Made by a program: the position numbers and the translations under genes. A stretch of 64,000 nt of DNA. It comes from Citrobacter freundii (GTDB lineage: Bacteria > Bacteroidota > Bacteroidia > Chitinophagales > Chitinophagaceae). The notes under the pieces are model-generated. The model was given only the letters and a program-made list of their open reading frames with translations, searched no databases and was not told the origin of the DNA. This document shows positions 50,623-60,834 of the stretch, piece by piece; the stretch's first letter is position 1, and every line of letters begins with the position of its first letter. The stretch spans positions 1-64,000 of the forward strand of contig QFQQ01000005.1 of NCBI GenBank assembly GCA_003243445.1, in the 5' to 3' direction.

Positions 50623-53600
50623 TTATTGATTGCCTTCCAGATACTGGATCTGGATCAGTGATTGATTGTATTGGTTGATTGCCTGCAGGTAACCCAATCG
50701 GATATCTGCATGGGTTTTAACAGCCTGAAGGAATTCCAGATATCCAATTTCACCGTTTCTGAATGCAGTTTGCGCCTGTCTCAGGATAAGTGTTGCATTG
50801 GGAACGGCGCTACTTTCATAATAACTGATACTAGCTTCATTTTTGACATATTCCTGCACTGCTTGCCTGAGTTGACCATTTAAATTCAATCGTAATAAGT
50901 CAAAGTTGCTTTGCGCAACTTGTTTTTCCGCTGCTGCTGCTTTAATACGATACCGGAATGGTTTATAAAAAATGGGGATAGAAATGCCTGCCTGAACGCC
51001 CTGAAACCGCTTTCCCCGACCGAAGTAACGTTCGGCTCCATCAACATTTTGAAAGCCAATAATTGATTGTGAAAAATAGCCCAGGGAGAAGTCAATACCA
51101 CCTTTCGCTTTTTCAACGCCGATCTGTCTTTCCGCGATGGCGATCTGTTGCTTATAAAACGCTGATACAGGGTTATGAAGTGAATCGGATATCTCAAAAT
51201 TCGGAATGTAATCCAATTTGAAAGAAGTATCCAGTGCTATCGACACAGAGTCGGTCGTATTAAGCAATGTTTGAAGCTGCTGTCTATAGATCAATATATC
51301 AGAACTGTTTCTGCGGAGCGAGTTTCTCACATCGTTCAATTGCGTCTCTGCGGTCTTTTGTTCGAGCAGATTTGTTTCGCCAGCTTTAAATCTTGCTGCG
51401 GAAGCTCTGAGGAAGTTGCCATACACCGTGTCCTGCACCTGTAGCAACTTCTCCAGGTTCAATAAATATTGAAGTTGATAAAAAGCAGTCTTGATCTGGT
51501 AAACAAGATCATTTTTGTTTACAGCCAGGTTCAACTGACTACTTTGAACCCTGGCATCACCTAATAACCGATTTGCCTTGAATAATCCCAGATTAGGAAT
51601 CGACTGGCTGACGGAGATATTGTTGTCCCATTTAATGGAATTTGCCTGTCCATACTGTATGCCTAAATTGGTTTTGCCAAAATCAGTAGAGGCACCCCGA
51701 ATAAATTCCTGCTGTTGGATCTGCGACTCAGCAGAACGGATGGCTGGGTTATTCTGAATACCCATATCGATGGACTGTTGGATAGACAACGCCCCTTGCT
51801 GTTGAGCAGATACGAGTTGTGGGAGCGTCATCATCAGTAGCAGGATAGTTGCTCCGCCAATGTAAGCTGGCTTTACTTTTTTCATTTTCATTTTGTCAAT
51901 AAAGGTGTACAGGATGGGTAAAACGACGAGTGTCAGTATCGTAGATGTTACGAGGCCTCCGATTACTACAGTTGCCAGTGGCTTCTGAACCTCTGCGCCA
52001 GAAGACGAGGAAAGTGCCATTGGGAGAAAGCCCAATGAAGCAACAGTAGCCGTCATCAATACGGGTCTCAGCCTGATGGTTGTTCCCCGGATCACAATTT
52101 CCCGAAGGTCATTCAGGCCAGAAGCTTTTAAGCGGTTGAATTCGCTTATGAGTACGATGCCATTGAGTACTGCAACCCCAAAAAGTGCGATAAAACCAAT
52201 GCCTGCAGAGATGCTGAATGGCATTCCCCTCAAGACTAGCGCAAATACTCCACCGATCGCTGCCATTGGAATAGCAGTGAAGATCAGGATTGACTGTTTT
52301 AAGGAGCCAAACGTAAAGAAAAGCAATAGCAGGATGAGGCCGAGTGCAAGCGGAACAGCGATCGACAAACGAGCAGAAGCTTCTTCAAGATTTTTGAATT
52401 GTCCTCCATAAGTGATAAAATATCCGGGCGGTAGTTTTACCTGTTGTTCGATCTTTTGCTGGATCTCCTTTACAACGCTGGCAATATCTCTTCCTCGGAC
52501 ATTAAATCCAACAATAATTCTCCGTTTGGTGTCTTCCCGTTGAATTTGGTTTGGTCCCACCCGTAATTCAACGTTTGCCAATTGCATTAGCGGCACCTGG
52601 TTACCATTCGGCGCGGTGATGTAAATATTTTTAACGTCGTCTATGCTTTGCCTGTTTTGTTCTTCCAGACGTACAACAAGATTATATCGCTTTTCTCCTT
52701 CATAAACGATCCCAGCGACTTTTCCTGCGAAGGCTGAATTCACCGCATCGTTTACGGTTTGAATATCCAGGCCATAGCGAGCTAACTGGTCACGGTTAAT
52801 GTTTACGATGATCTGTGGTAGTCCAGTAACTTTTTCTAAGTACAGGTCTTTTGCACCATTCACCGACCCGACGATCTTGCCAATTTTCTCAGATAAGGTA
52901 GATAGTTCCGTCAGATCCTCTCCGAAGATCTTGATTCCGACATCCTGCCTTACGCCGGCTATCAGCTCATTCATTCTCAATTGAACAGGTTGTGAAAAAC
53001 CAAAGGTGACTCCCGGTAATTTTTCCAGCTCTTCTGCCATCTTATTGGCAAGTTCTTCCCGGCTACCTGCGCTTACCCACTCTTTTTTGTCTTTCAAAAG
53101 GATGGTCAGATCGCAGGCTTCCATCGGCATCGGATCCGTTGGTATTTCAGATGATCCTATCTTTCCCACAACTTCTCTCACTTCCGGAAACTTTTTTGTC
53201 AGTAGTTGTGACGCCTGGTTCACTTTGTCAATTGTCTGATTTAGGGAACTGCCCGTAAGGAGGCGCGTTTCCACCGCAAAATCTCCTTCCTCCAGTGTTG
53301 GAATGAACTCTCCTCCGAGATTCAGAAACACTACCAGGCTTGCAATAAAGAGCAGCACAGAGATTACCACAACCAGTATCCTTTTTTTAAGTGCCCCTTT
53401 TATGATCGGAGTATAAAACCTCAGGAAGAAATTCATCATCTTGTCAGAGAAATTCAGCTTGTCACTAATTTTCTTATTCAGTAAGAGACTACTCATCATC
53501 GGAACATAGGTCAGCGAAAGAAGAAATGCTCCGAGGATCGCGAACGCCACTGTTTGAGCCATCGGTCCAAACATTTTCCCTTCGATTCCCACAAGGGCAA

Positions 53601-54990
53601 GGATCGGGAGGTAAACGATCAGGATAATGATCTGACCAAAAGCTGCAGAACTCATCATTCTTTTAGCACTCTCAAATACGTTGTGATCCATTTCTTTTTG
53701 GGATAGGACCTGAACTCCAGGCTTTTTGTGCGTGGCAATATGGTGCAGCGTTGCTTCTACGATAATGACGGCTCCATCAACAATAAGCCCGAAGTCGATT
53801 GCCCCAAGACTCATCAGGTTACCGGAAACTCCGAATATATTCATCATCGATATTGCGAACAGCATCGCTAAAGGTATCACCGAGGCAACCACAAAACCCG
53901 CTCTGAAATTTCCAAGAAAGATTACCAGAACAAATATTACGATAATAGCACCTTCAAGAAGATTCTTTTTAACAGTGTCAATAGCGCGCCCAACCAAAGC
54001 ACTTCGATCAAGGAAGGCTTCTACAGCGACGCCCTCAGGCAGGCTCTTTGTAATCTGTGTCATCTTATCCTTTACGAGACCAACTACCTGGCTGGAGTTT
54101 TCACCCTTTAACATCATGACAATACCACCTACAGCTTCTTTGCCGTTTCTCGTCAAAGCGCCATATCTAACAGCAGAACTAATGTTTACTTTCGCGACAT
54201 CGCGGATTAGAACAGGAATACCGCCACTATTTTTGACAACAATCTTTTCGATGTCGTCGACGTTTGAAACCAAGCCTTCACTTCTGATGAAATACGCATT
54301 TGGTTTCTTATCGATGTAAGCACCGCCCGTATTCTGGTTATTTTTCTCAAGAGCACTGAAGATGTCACTGATGCTGAGATTGTAGCTGCGCAATTTATCT
54401 GGAGAAAGGGAGATTTCATATTGTTTGAGAAGACCGCCGAAACTATTTACTTCAGCAATACCTGGCGTACCCAATAGTTGTCTGCGTACAATCCAGTCCT
54501 GTATGCTCCGTAATTCCATCGCGCTATATTTACTTTCAAAACCCTTTTTAGCATATAGCGTATATTGATATATTTCACCTAATCCCGTTGAGATCGGAGC
54601 CATTTCAGGATTGCCGATTCCATCAGGGATATTTGTTTTCGCCTCGCCTAATTTTTCATCTACCTGTTGTCTCGCCCAGTAGATATCAACTCCATCCTTA
54701 AAAATAACTGTTACAACAGATAAGCCGAATCTGCTCATCGACCTGACCTCATCCAATTTAGGGATGACAGACATTGTTTGTTCGATGGGAAAAGTGATCA
54801 GACGCTCGACTTCTTCTGCGCCGAGTGATGGACTTAAGGTGATAATTTGTACCTGATTATTGGTGATATCAGGCACGGCATCAATGGGGATCTTTTTAAG
54901 TGAGTAAACTCCCCATATTATGAGGCCCAATGTCATTAAGCCGATTATAAGTTTGTTCTTTATTGAGAAATCTATGATTTTGTTCAGCAT
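50623..54990 (-). CDS. CusA/CzcA-type RND pump fused to a TolC-like outer-membrane factor
   Basis: A 1455-residue fusion. Residues 1 to about 1040 form a heavy-metal RND permease: VPDITNNQVQIITLSPSLGAEEVE, the intramembrane Asp pair in GAIDFGLIVDGAVIIVE, GGEFIPTLEEGDFAVETR, LIAGVRQDVGIKIFGEDL and the last helices (TTIRLRPVLMTATVASLGFLPMA). From about 1065 a signal-like hydrophobic stretch leads into a TolC/CusC domain (LSIQQSIDMGIQNNPAIRSAESQIQQQ) of about 390 residues. It is the first gene of the operon, with its adaptor downstream. It exports Cu, Ag, Zn, Co or a similar ion; the ion is not decidable here. Confidence 0.93.
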   Translation of the reverse strand: MLNKIIDFSIKNKLIIGLMTLGLIIWGVYSLKKIPIDAVPDITNNQVQIITLSPSLGAEEVERLITFPIEQTMSVIPKLDEVRSMSRFGLSVVTVIFKDGVDIYWARQQVDEKLGEAKTNIPDGIGNPEMAPISTGLGEIYQYTLYAKKGFESKYSAMELRSIQDWIVRRQLLGTPGIAEVNSFGGLLKQYEISLSPDKLRSYNLSISDIFSALEKNNQNTGGAYIDKKPNAYFIRSEGLVSNVDDIEKIVVKNSGGIPVLIRDVAKVNISSAVRYGALTRNGKEAVGGIVMMLKGENSSQVVGLVKDKMTQITKSLPEGVAVEAFLDRSALVGRAIDTVKKNLLEGAIIVIFVLVIFLGNFRAGFVVASVIPLAMLFAISMMNIFGVSGNLMSLGAIDFGLIVDGAVIIVEATLHHIATHKKPGVQVLSQKEMDHNVFESAKRMMSSAAFGQIIILIVYLPILALVGIEGKMFGPMAQTVAFAILGAFLLSLTYVPMMSSLLLNKKISDKLNFSDKMMNFFLRFYTPIIKGALKKRILVVVISVLLFIASLVVFLNLGGEFIPTLEEGDFAVETRLLTGSSLNQTIDKVNQASQLLTKKFPEVREVVGKIGSSEIPTDPMPMEACDLTILLKDKKEWVSAGSREELANKMAEELEKLPGVTFGFSQPVQLRMNELIAGVRQDVGIKIFGEDLTELSTLSEKIGKIVGSVNGAKDLYLEKVTGLPQIIVNINRDQLARYGLDIQTVNDAVNSAFAGKVAGIVYEGEKRYNLVVRLEEQNRQSIDDVKNIYITAPNGNQVPLMQLANVELRVGPNQIQREDTKRRIIVGFNVRGRDIASVVKEIQQKIEQQVKLPPGYFITYGGQFKNLEEASARLSIAVPLALGLILLLLFFTFGSLKQSILIFTAIPMAAIGGVFALVLRGMPFSISAGIGFIALFGVAVLNGIVLISEFNRLKASGLNDLREIVIRGTTIRLRPVLMTATVASLGFLPMALSSSSGAEVQKPLATVVIGGLVTSTILTLVVLPILYTFIDKMKMKKVKPAYIGGATILLLMMTLPQLVSAQQQGALSIQQSIDMGIQNNPAIRSAESQIQQQEFIRGASTDFGKTNLGIQYGQANSIKWDNNISVSQSIPNLGLFKANRLLGDARVQSSQLNLAVNKNDLVYQIKTAFYQLQYLLNLEKLLQVQDTVYGNFLRASAARFKAGETNLLEQKTAETQLNDVRNSLRRNSSDILIYRQQLQTLLNTTDSVSIALDTSFKLDYIPNFEISDSLHNPVSAFYKQQIAIAERQIGVEKAKGGIDFSLGYFSQSIIGFQNVDGAERYFGRGKRFQGVQAGISIPIFYKPFRYRIKAAAAEKQVAQSNFDLLRLNLNGQLRQAVQEYVKNEASISYYESSAVPNATLILRQAQTAFRNGEIGYLEFLQAVKTHADIRLGYLQAINQYNQSLIQIQYLEGNQ

Positions 54991-55265
54991 AGCCTATTTA
55001 TAATTTGATACAAGAAGACAGTGTTGTACCATTTCCTCTGGAACATCGCAGTGGTCATCTATGGCTTGTTGCCACTAGCGCAGATCATGCTCAGTCTATA
55101 AAGAATGAAGAGCAGTCTGGTTCTGAAACACTCGATCTTTGCAGGAAAATGTGCGCTGTTATAGCATCTGTTGTTAGCTCGCCATTGATAAAACAATAGC
55201 TCGGCCACTCAATTGCTAATAGCGAATGTGTCAGCAGGCAAGGCCTGCACGCCATTGTTTGTAAA
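54991..55265. other. Non-coding gap upstream of the pump operon
   Basis: No convincing gene. A short hairpin gcaggc (55234-55239) / gcctgc (55243-55248) lies at one end. The pump promoter is expected here, but no TAnnTTTG box was found with confidence. Confidence 0.4.
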
Positions 55266-55586
55266 CTATGCCAATAGTTGAGGAGGTTGCCAAATTGGGA
55301 CAGCTGTATCCAGCGTACCGTCAGGCAGAAATGAAGGGAATGTCTTCTTAGAGAAAAATTCTACGGAGGAGACAGATGGCAAAAGAAGATTGTCTGTCAT
55401 GCCGGCACAACAAGCACAGGTGCAAAAAGGAGAACAGGTATCATTTTGACCTTCGTTATGCTGCGTCGTGCTTTTTGAAATTTCAACTTTCGCAAGTGTC
55501 GTATTTACGGTAGTGATATTATCAACGCAAGGCAGCACGCTTTGCATCAAAATAACGAGTACCATAATAGTTGCGAAAAATTTCAT
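55266..55586 (-). CDS. Cys-rich exported peptide, WQPP family, copy 1
   Basis: A 106-residue protein with an N-terminal signal (MKFFATIMVLVILMQSVLPC), a central CSPFCTCACCAG cluster and the C-terminal VPIWQPPQLLA. It resembles small DUF6660-like proteins of Bacteroidetes. The cluster could bind a metal ion in the periplasm. It lies upstream of the CusA-like pump on the same strand. Confidence 0.75.
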   Translation of the reverse strand: MKFFATIMVLVILMQSVLPCVDNITTVNTTLAKVEISKSTTQHNEGQNDTCSPFCTCACCAGMTDNLLLPSVSSVEFFSKKTFPSFLPDGTLDTAVPIWQPPQLLA

Positions 55587-55808
55587 AACGCAAAATTAGT
55601 GTTTATGATTGACTTAATAAAGTGACACATTAGATAAATTGGCAATGGTGTTGCAAAAACATGTTAGCAAGGCCTTCTGGCTTCGGAAAAGCTTAATAAT
55701 CGTTATAAGAGTTGTCCGCCAAGTAAGTGTTGTAAGCGACTAATCATATGCACTTTACTTGATTAGCATTCCTGACAGTCAATTCATCTGATCAAAGTAT
55801 TTCTTCCT

Positions 55809-56396
55809 TTAAAGGGATTCCTGTAATCGTCTGATATTTTCCTTCTTTCCAGCCATCAAACTGGTACGACAAAAGTCTGTGAAATACCGATGCATTTCCA
55901 TGAAAGAAATGGTCTCGCTTATCCAGTCCTGGATCGTATGACCAAGCCGCATTTCCATTTCCAAGCGAACTAGTACATCAGTTATCCGAAAATCCGGTGT
56001 TCCCAGGTGCCAGGTGTCTGCATCGCAAATGATCATTTCCAGCAGGTTCTGTGGCCTGGCAGGCACCCGCGAAGCGAGTATGCAACCTGCAACTTTCTTT
56101 ATGACATCTTCCTCTACGGTCAGAGAGTTAAGATAGTCCTGCATGATGATCACTGAGGTTTCCTCGTGCCCGGTCAGCAAGCCGAATGCATGGCCAGTAT
56201 CATGAAACCATGCTGCTGATTTTACAACAAATGAGTCCTTGACATCCAATGTATAATGTTTTGTCAGAAAGGTGGCATAGCTCACTACGTTTTTGGTATG
56301 ATCCAGGTTATGATAAGGATATTGATGTCTTGAAGTCCTGATCAATTCCGAAACATAGTTTACGATGTTGTGTTCGATTTCTAAATAGTCTAACAT
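55809..56396 (-). CDS. HD-domain protein (predicted phosphohydrolase)
   Basis: A soluble protein with HD-domain ligands: YPYHNLDHTKNVVSYATFL, AAWFHDTGHAFGLLTGHEE (His-Asp pair) and LEMIICDADTWHLG. The ATG at 56396 (MLDYLEIEHNIVNYVSELI) is preferred; the frame extends to 56429 without more domain. Such proteins often hydrolyse nucleotides or phosphate esters. It lies between Cys-rich genes, with no clear link to them. Confidence 0.8.
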   Translation of the reverse strand: MLDYLEIEHNIVNYVSELIRTSRHQYPYHNLDHTKNVVSYATFLTKHYTLDVKDSFVVKSAAWFHDTGHAFGLLTGHEETSVIIMQDYLNSLTVEEDVIKKVAGCILASRVPARPQNLLEMIICDADTWHLGTPDFRITDVLVRLEMEMRLGHTIQDWISETISFMEMHRYFTDFCRTSLMAGKKENIRRLQESL

Positions 56397-56429
56397 CTTA
56401 AAAGGTTTATTTAGTCGATACTTGAGCAT

Positions 56430-56790
56430 GATTACTCGATAGGTTGATCTCTCCGTCGATTTTCAGATAGTGGTTTTTGCTATTGAGTATGATATGTGAA
56501 AGCCGGCCAGTCTTCGTACCTATTACTGTGTGGGGCACTTGATGATTGGTTAAAAATGTAATGGACTTAAATTGATATCACTTTCACAAATACTGATCTG
56601 AGATTTCAGATAGTATTTAAGCAGTCGAGATATTCAAATGATGGGAGTGGGTGTAGAGACGTTACGTCATGCGGCCTTATCTGCATTACTTATCCGAAAA
56701 TCAGATTACAGTATAGCCATAACATCTTAATCAGGTATACTCCTGTTCAAAATCATTGAACTAATTAAAAAGGGAGAATGGAATTAGCTC
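56430..56790. other. Non-coding gap
   Basis: No gene, repeat or clear promoter was seen here. The stretch separates two minus-strand genes. Confidence 0.4.
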
Positions 56791-57111
56791 CTATACTAGC
56801 TTAGGAGGCTGCCATACGGGAAGTGTAAGCGATGGCATAACACAAAGCTGAGGTTCACAATAATTTCTGGCTGTAGAAATTTTAGCCATAATAAGACGTG
56901 CAGGTAAGATGTGCGCGACTGAACAGCATCCGCATTTGCATTGACCGTCTAGACTACAATGGGTATCAGCCTTATTTGAAGAACTGGCCTTTTTTTGACT
57001 ATTGACTTGCTCTACATGGATGTGTTCTAAATTTAACGTAGATGTATCTGCGCAGCGTATAAAACTCACGTTAACCAGGAGAAAAGCCATCAATGTAAAA
57101 AAGGCGCGCAT
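56791..57111 (-). CDS. Cys-rich exported peptide, WQPP family, copy 2
   Basis: A 106-residue paralog with signal MRAFFTLMAFLLVNVSFIRC, the central cluster HCSLDGQCKCGCCS and the C-terminal LPVWQPPKLV. The cluster differs from copies 1 and 3 in spacing and has a His. It is divergent from copy 3 with a 190-base gap between them that probably holds both promoters. Confidence 0.75.
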   Translation of the reverse strand: MRAFFTLMAFLLVNVSFIRCADTSTLNLEHIHVEQVNSQKKASSSNKADTHCSLDGQCKCGCCSVAHILPARLIMAKISTARNYCEPQLCVMPSLTLPVWQPPKLV

Positions 57112-57337
57112 GAATTAAAGATATATAATTGTAGAAAACTACCAAATCCTTCCGTTTAGTGAATGGAATGATTTGATACTTTTTGTAGAGCGCATACAAC
57201 CCATTTGATAACATATGTCTGAAAATGAACGGGAAAGGAAACTTAAGGCTAAAGTTGGAGAGCTTTAATGGCGTCTGCAACACGGTTGTTTTTTTTAATA
57301 AAACATGAATTGTAAAATCTATTACTTTTGCTTATCA

Positions 57338-57661
57338 ATGAAGATAATTTCCTTAATACTGGGATTCATCATACTGTTGGCTAGCTCCATGCCTTGTCAT
57401 GATACGTCTTCTATTGATACAGATACAGCAAAGCCTCAAATTAGCCAGTCATCTGCTGGTGAAGCTCACCAAGAGACATCGAAGGATGCTTGCTCTCCTT
57501 TTTGTATCTGTTCGTGCTGTTCAATGAATTCCAGAACTCAGGTGCTGTTTGCGGAATTCGAGTTTTTCAAACCGACAATTGTTCATAATTCAAGTTTCAT
57601 TTTACAACGGCCAAGTACCATTTCATTTCCTATCTGGCAACCTCCTCAATTGGTCGCGTAA
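57338..57661 (+). CDS. Cys-rich exported peptide, WQPP family, copy 3
   Basis: A 107-residue paralog. The ATG at 57338 (MKIISLILGFIILLASSMPC) gives a clean signal peptide; the frame opens at 57305 with residues not seen in the other copies. The central CSPFCICSCCSMN and the C-terminal FPIWQPPQLVA match copy 1 closely. It is followed 56 bases later by the small membrane peptide at 57718. Confidence 0.75.
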   Translation: MKIISLILGFIILLASSMPCHDTSSIDTDTAKPQISQSSAGEAHQETSKDACSPFCICSCCSMNSRTQVLFAEFEFFKPTIVHNSSFILQRPSTISFPIWQPPQLVA

Positions 57662-57717
57662 CCGATACTGGTTCCCAGTATCAATAGTTATCATTTTTTG
57701 ATATCATAAATGCTTGT

Positions 57718-57903
57718 ATGGCGAAAAAAAAGTCATCCAGGCACAAGAACGTTTCGCGTAAACCTCTTTCAACAAAGCGTCGTAAAATTCGTTGGGGGAA
57801 GATTGTATGGATATTGGTCGTGACAGGCTTTATCATCTATTTGGTCTTGACGGTGGCACTTCTTGTGCTTAGATATATGCACGTTTCAAAAGTTCATTCG
57901 TGA
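57718..57903 (+). CDS. Small basic single-span membrane peptide, copy 1
   Basis: A 61-residue protein with a very basic N-terminus (MAKKKSSRHKNVSRKPLSTK) and one helix (IVWILVVTGFIIYLVLTVALLVL) near residues 30-52. It is a clear paralog of the gene at 61782. Both are next to a Cys-rich WQPP gene. No family name was recognised; a partner of the metal systems is inferred from position. Confidence 0.65.
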   Translation: MAKKKSSRHKNVSRKPLSTKRRKIRWGKIVWILVVTGFIIYLVLTVALLVLRYMHVSKVHS

Positions 57904-58265
57904 GTGTTTAGTATTGGTCGTTGTTGTACTATAAAATATTAGCAGTCTTGTATTGAATAAAATAGTTTTTAATAGATACTAAGGTGCTTGAGATGCGAAT
58001 GATTTTTCGAAGGATTACAGTCAGATGCGTAGGGTGAGCAAGGAATTTGGGCCGGCAGAATCAATACGGTTAATGGAAGTCTCAGCTCCGGAAAGCCGGT
58101 CCATTTTTGTATCATTGAAGCATCATTAAAGCATGAATATCTATAAGATGGTAACCTTACCTGATCCGAAACCGATCTGATGCAATTTGAGGTATAAACG
58201 ATTCATTTTTACTCTCATTTCAACAGAGATCGAATTTATTACAGATGGTTAGCTCATTATAGTTT
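57904..58265. other. Non-coding gap before the P-type ATPase
   Basis: No gene was recognised in this 362-base stretch. It presumably carries the promoter of the ATPase-cmoA pair; no operator-like repeat was seen. Confidence 0.4.
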
Positions 58266-60806
58266 ATGTCAAGCGTGAAAGTCAATCTTGATTTGGTTCT
58301 ACTTGGAATCCCTGAATGTAAAAATGGTTGTACAGATAGATTGATCGAAGGCCTTGGCGATATTGCCGGAATTAAAAAAGTACAGCTTCTTTCCGCAGAT
58401 GCAAGTCGTAAGGCGCAATTATATATTCAATATGACAAGGAACTCATTAGCGCCTCGGAGGTATTAAGGTTGTCGAAAGGGTTAGGGGCGAAAATAACGG
58501 ATCGATACAGGCAAATTATTGTTGAAGTAATTGGCATCAGGCACCAGCGGCAAACAAGATTGATCGATTCCTTACTACAGGATGTGACAGGAATTCTTTC
58601 AGTGTCCACGTCGGTAACCGGAGCAGTTCAAGTTGAATTTGATTCCCGGTTTATGGATGAAGATCATCTATTCATGTTACTTGAAAAGCAAGGGTTAAAA
58701 GTTCTTAATCGAAATTGTTCATCTAAAACAAAAATTGTGACACTTAAAACAACTACCGGGAAAAACGAGTCTGAAAAGGCATCATCGTCAGGTCAGCATG
58801 CCAAAAAGGATCATGCAGAAGAAGGTGGGCATGGGGGCGTTTTTGGAAAAAACACGGAACTGATTTTTAGCCTTACCTGTGGCTTACTAATTGGGATTGG
58901 GTATGCTTTAGAAAAATGGACGAATGTTTCTTCTACCGTGCCGGTTATATTTTTCATCGGTGCGTTTTTCTTTGGAGGTTTCTTTACAGCCAGAGAGGCT
59001 GTTCAGACAATTGCGAAGGGTGGGTTTGAGATCGATTTTTTGATGTTGGTGGCTGCTGTTGGTGCGGCTATTCTTGATAAATGGGCGGAGGGCGCTTTGC
59101 TATTGTTCCTTTTCAGCCTTGGACATGCTCTTGAACACTTTGCGATGGAAAAGGCAAGAAAGTCTATTGCAGCACTTACGGATCTTGCTCCGAAAACAGC
59201 CTTGCTTAAAACGGGGAGTGGTACAAAGGAAGTTAGGATAGAGGAATTGCGCAAAGGTGATCTGATTGTCGTAAGGCCCAATACGAAGATCTCTGCGGAT
59301 GGAGTTGTTATAAAAGGCAACAGTAGTGTTAACCAAGCGCCGATCACGGGCGAGAGTATCCCTGTAGACAAAGAACCTGTGGACAATCCGGATATTAATG
59401 CGGAAGATGTGTCCAAGCTTGATGCAAAGTTTAGAGTATTTGCCGGAACAATCAATGGCAATGAACTGCTGGAGATCAAAGTAACAAAGGAAGCGAGTGA
59501 TTCGACTTTATCAAGACTGGTAAAACTGGTGAATGAAGCTCAGACACAAAAGTCACCCACGCAACAATTCACTGACAGGTTCGAAAAAATCTTTGTACCG
59601 GTTGTTTTAATCCTGGTTGTAGCACTCTGTTTTGCGTTTCTTGTAATAGATGAACCTTTTAGTGCCAGTTTTTACAGAGCGATGTCAGTACTGGTGGCAG
59701 CAAGTCCCTGTGCCCTCGCTATATCAACCCCAAGCGCTGTTCTTAGTGGAGTAGCAAGAGCGGCCCGCGCTGGTGTTTTGATCAAAGGCGGAAGACCTCT
59801 TGAGGATCTAGGAACCTTGACTGCGCTTGCTTTTGATAAGACAGGCACTTTGACCGAAGGAAAACCCAAGCTGACGAAAGTGGTGCCACTATCAGATTCC
59901 TTATCGGAGGTCGACCTTTTAAAGATTGTTGTTGCTGTGGAAGATCTCAGCGATCACCCGATCGCCAAAGCGATCGTACGTGATGGAAAGGCAAAACTGG
60001 GAGATCAAACTTTTGAATCCGCACATGATCTGGAAGCCGTACTTGGGAAGGGAATTAAGGCAAAGCTTGGAAGTGATGAAATATTCGCAGGAAATCTGGC
60101 ATTGTTTGAATCGCTTGACGATGCTAAACCTTCAAACGATATTATTGAAAATGTCAGGAAAACCGAAGGCGAAGGAAATACAACGATGCTTATTCGTAGA
60201 AACAGGGATTACATTGGACTAATTGCCGTCATGGATACACCCCGGCCGGAAGCAAAGGAGACGCTTGAGCTGTTGAAAAAAGAAGGCATCAAAAAGATGA
60301 TCATGCTGACGGGTGATAATCAGCAGGTGGCTGATGCAATTGCCAAACAAACGGGTCTTACAGAGGCGTGGGGCGGTTTGCTTCCAGAGCAAAAAGTAGA
60401 ATCAATTCAAAAGCTTGCAAAAGATGAGAATAAGGTGGCAATGGTAGGTGATGGAGTGAACGATGCTCCAGCTATGGCAAAAAGTACCGTAGGGATCGCC
60501 ATGGGTGCGGCTGGTTCAGATGTTGCGTTAGAAACGGCTGACATCGCGTTGATGGGGGACAAGCTTATTCTTCTGCCATTTGCCATCGGTCTGAGCCGTA
60601 AGTCAAAGAGGATCATAAAACAAAACCTGGTGATCAGTCTCGGTGTTGTTGCTGTGCTTGTGCCACTGACCATACTCGGTGTAACCACCATCGGCCCCGC
60701 AGTCATTGCCCATGAAGGGTCTACTCTGATAGTAGTATTCAATGCATTGAGACTATTGGCGTATAAAAGTAATGTAGGACATGCAGAACAGAAATCAAAA
60801 GACTAA
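58266..60806 (+). CDS. P1B-4-type heavy-metal exporting ATPase
   Basis: An 846-residue P-type ATPase. The phosphorylation motif DKTGT begins at D524. The membrane metal motif is SPC (480-482), not CPC, and HEGST begins at H816. This SPC/HEG[S/G]T pair marks the P1B-4 group, which exports Co2+, Fe2+ or Zn2+. Two N-terminal HMA-like domains (about 1-150) are degenerate: only the first keeps two Cys (ECKNGC). A His-rich linker (GQHAKKDHAEEGGHGG) follows. ATP-binding and hinge motifs (GDGVNDAPAMA) are intact. cmoA follows 28 bases later. Confidence 0.9.
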   Translation: MSSVKVNLDLVLLGIPECKNGCTDRLIEGLGDIAGIKKVQLLSADASRKAQLYIQYDKELISASEVLRLSKGLGAKITDRYRQIIVEVIGIRHQRQTRLIDSLLQDVTGILSVSTSVTGAVQVEFDSRFMDEDHLFMLLEKQGLKVLNRNCSSKTKIVTLKTTTGKNESEKASSSGQHAKKDHAEEGGHGGVFGKNTELIFSLTCGLLIGIGYALEKWTNVSSTVPVIFFIGAFFFGGFFTAREAVQTIAKGGFEIDFLMLVAAVGAAILDKWAEGALLLFLFSLGHALEHFAMEKARKSIAALTDLAPKTALLKTGSGTKEVRIEELRKGDLIVVRPNTKISADGVVIKGNSSVNQAPITGESIPVDKEPVDNPDINAEDVSKLDAKFRVFAGTINGNELLEIKVTKEASDSTLSRLVKLVNEAQTQKSPTQQFTDRFEKIFVPVVLILVVALCFAFLVIDEPFSASFYRAMSVLVAASPCALAISTPSAVLSGVARAARAGVLIKGGRPLEDLGTLTALAFDKTGTLTEGKPKLTKVVPLSDSLSEVDLLKIVVAVEDLSDHPIAKAIVRDGKAKLGDQTFESAHDLEAVLGKGIKAKLGSDEIFAGNLALFESLDDAKPSNDIIENVRKTEGEGNTTMLIRRNRDYIGLIAVMDTPRPEAKETLELLKKEGIKKMIMLTGDNQQVADAIAKQTGLTEAWGGLLPEQKVESIQKLAKDENKVAMVGDGVNDAPAMAKSTVGIAMGAAGSDVALETADIALMGDKLILLPFAIGLSRKSKRIIKQNLVISLGVVAVLVPLTILGVTTIGPAVIAHEGSTLIVVFNALRLLAYKSNVGHAEQKSKD

Positions 60807-60834
60807 ATAATCTCCAAGATTAAGAACAGCATTT

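Noticed and set aside
55005..55199. 64-codon plus-strand frame upstream of the pump operon
   Set aside because: No start context, domain or signal, and it lies in the expected promoter region of the pump gene.
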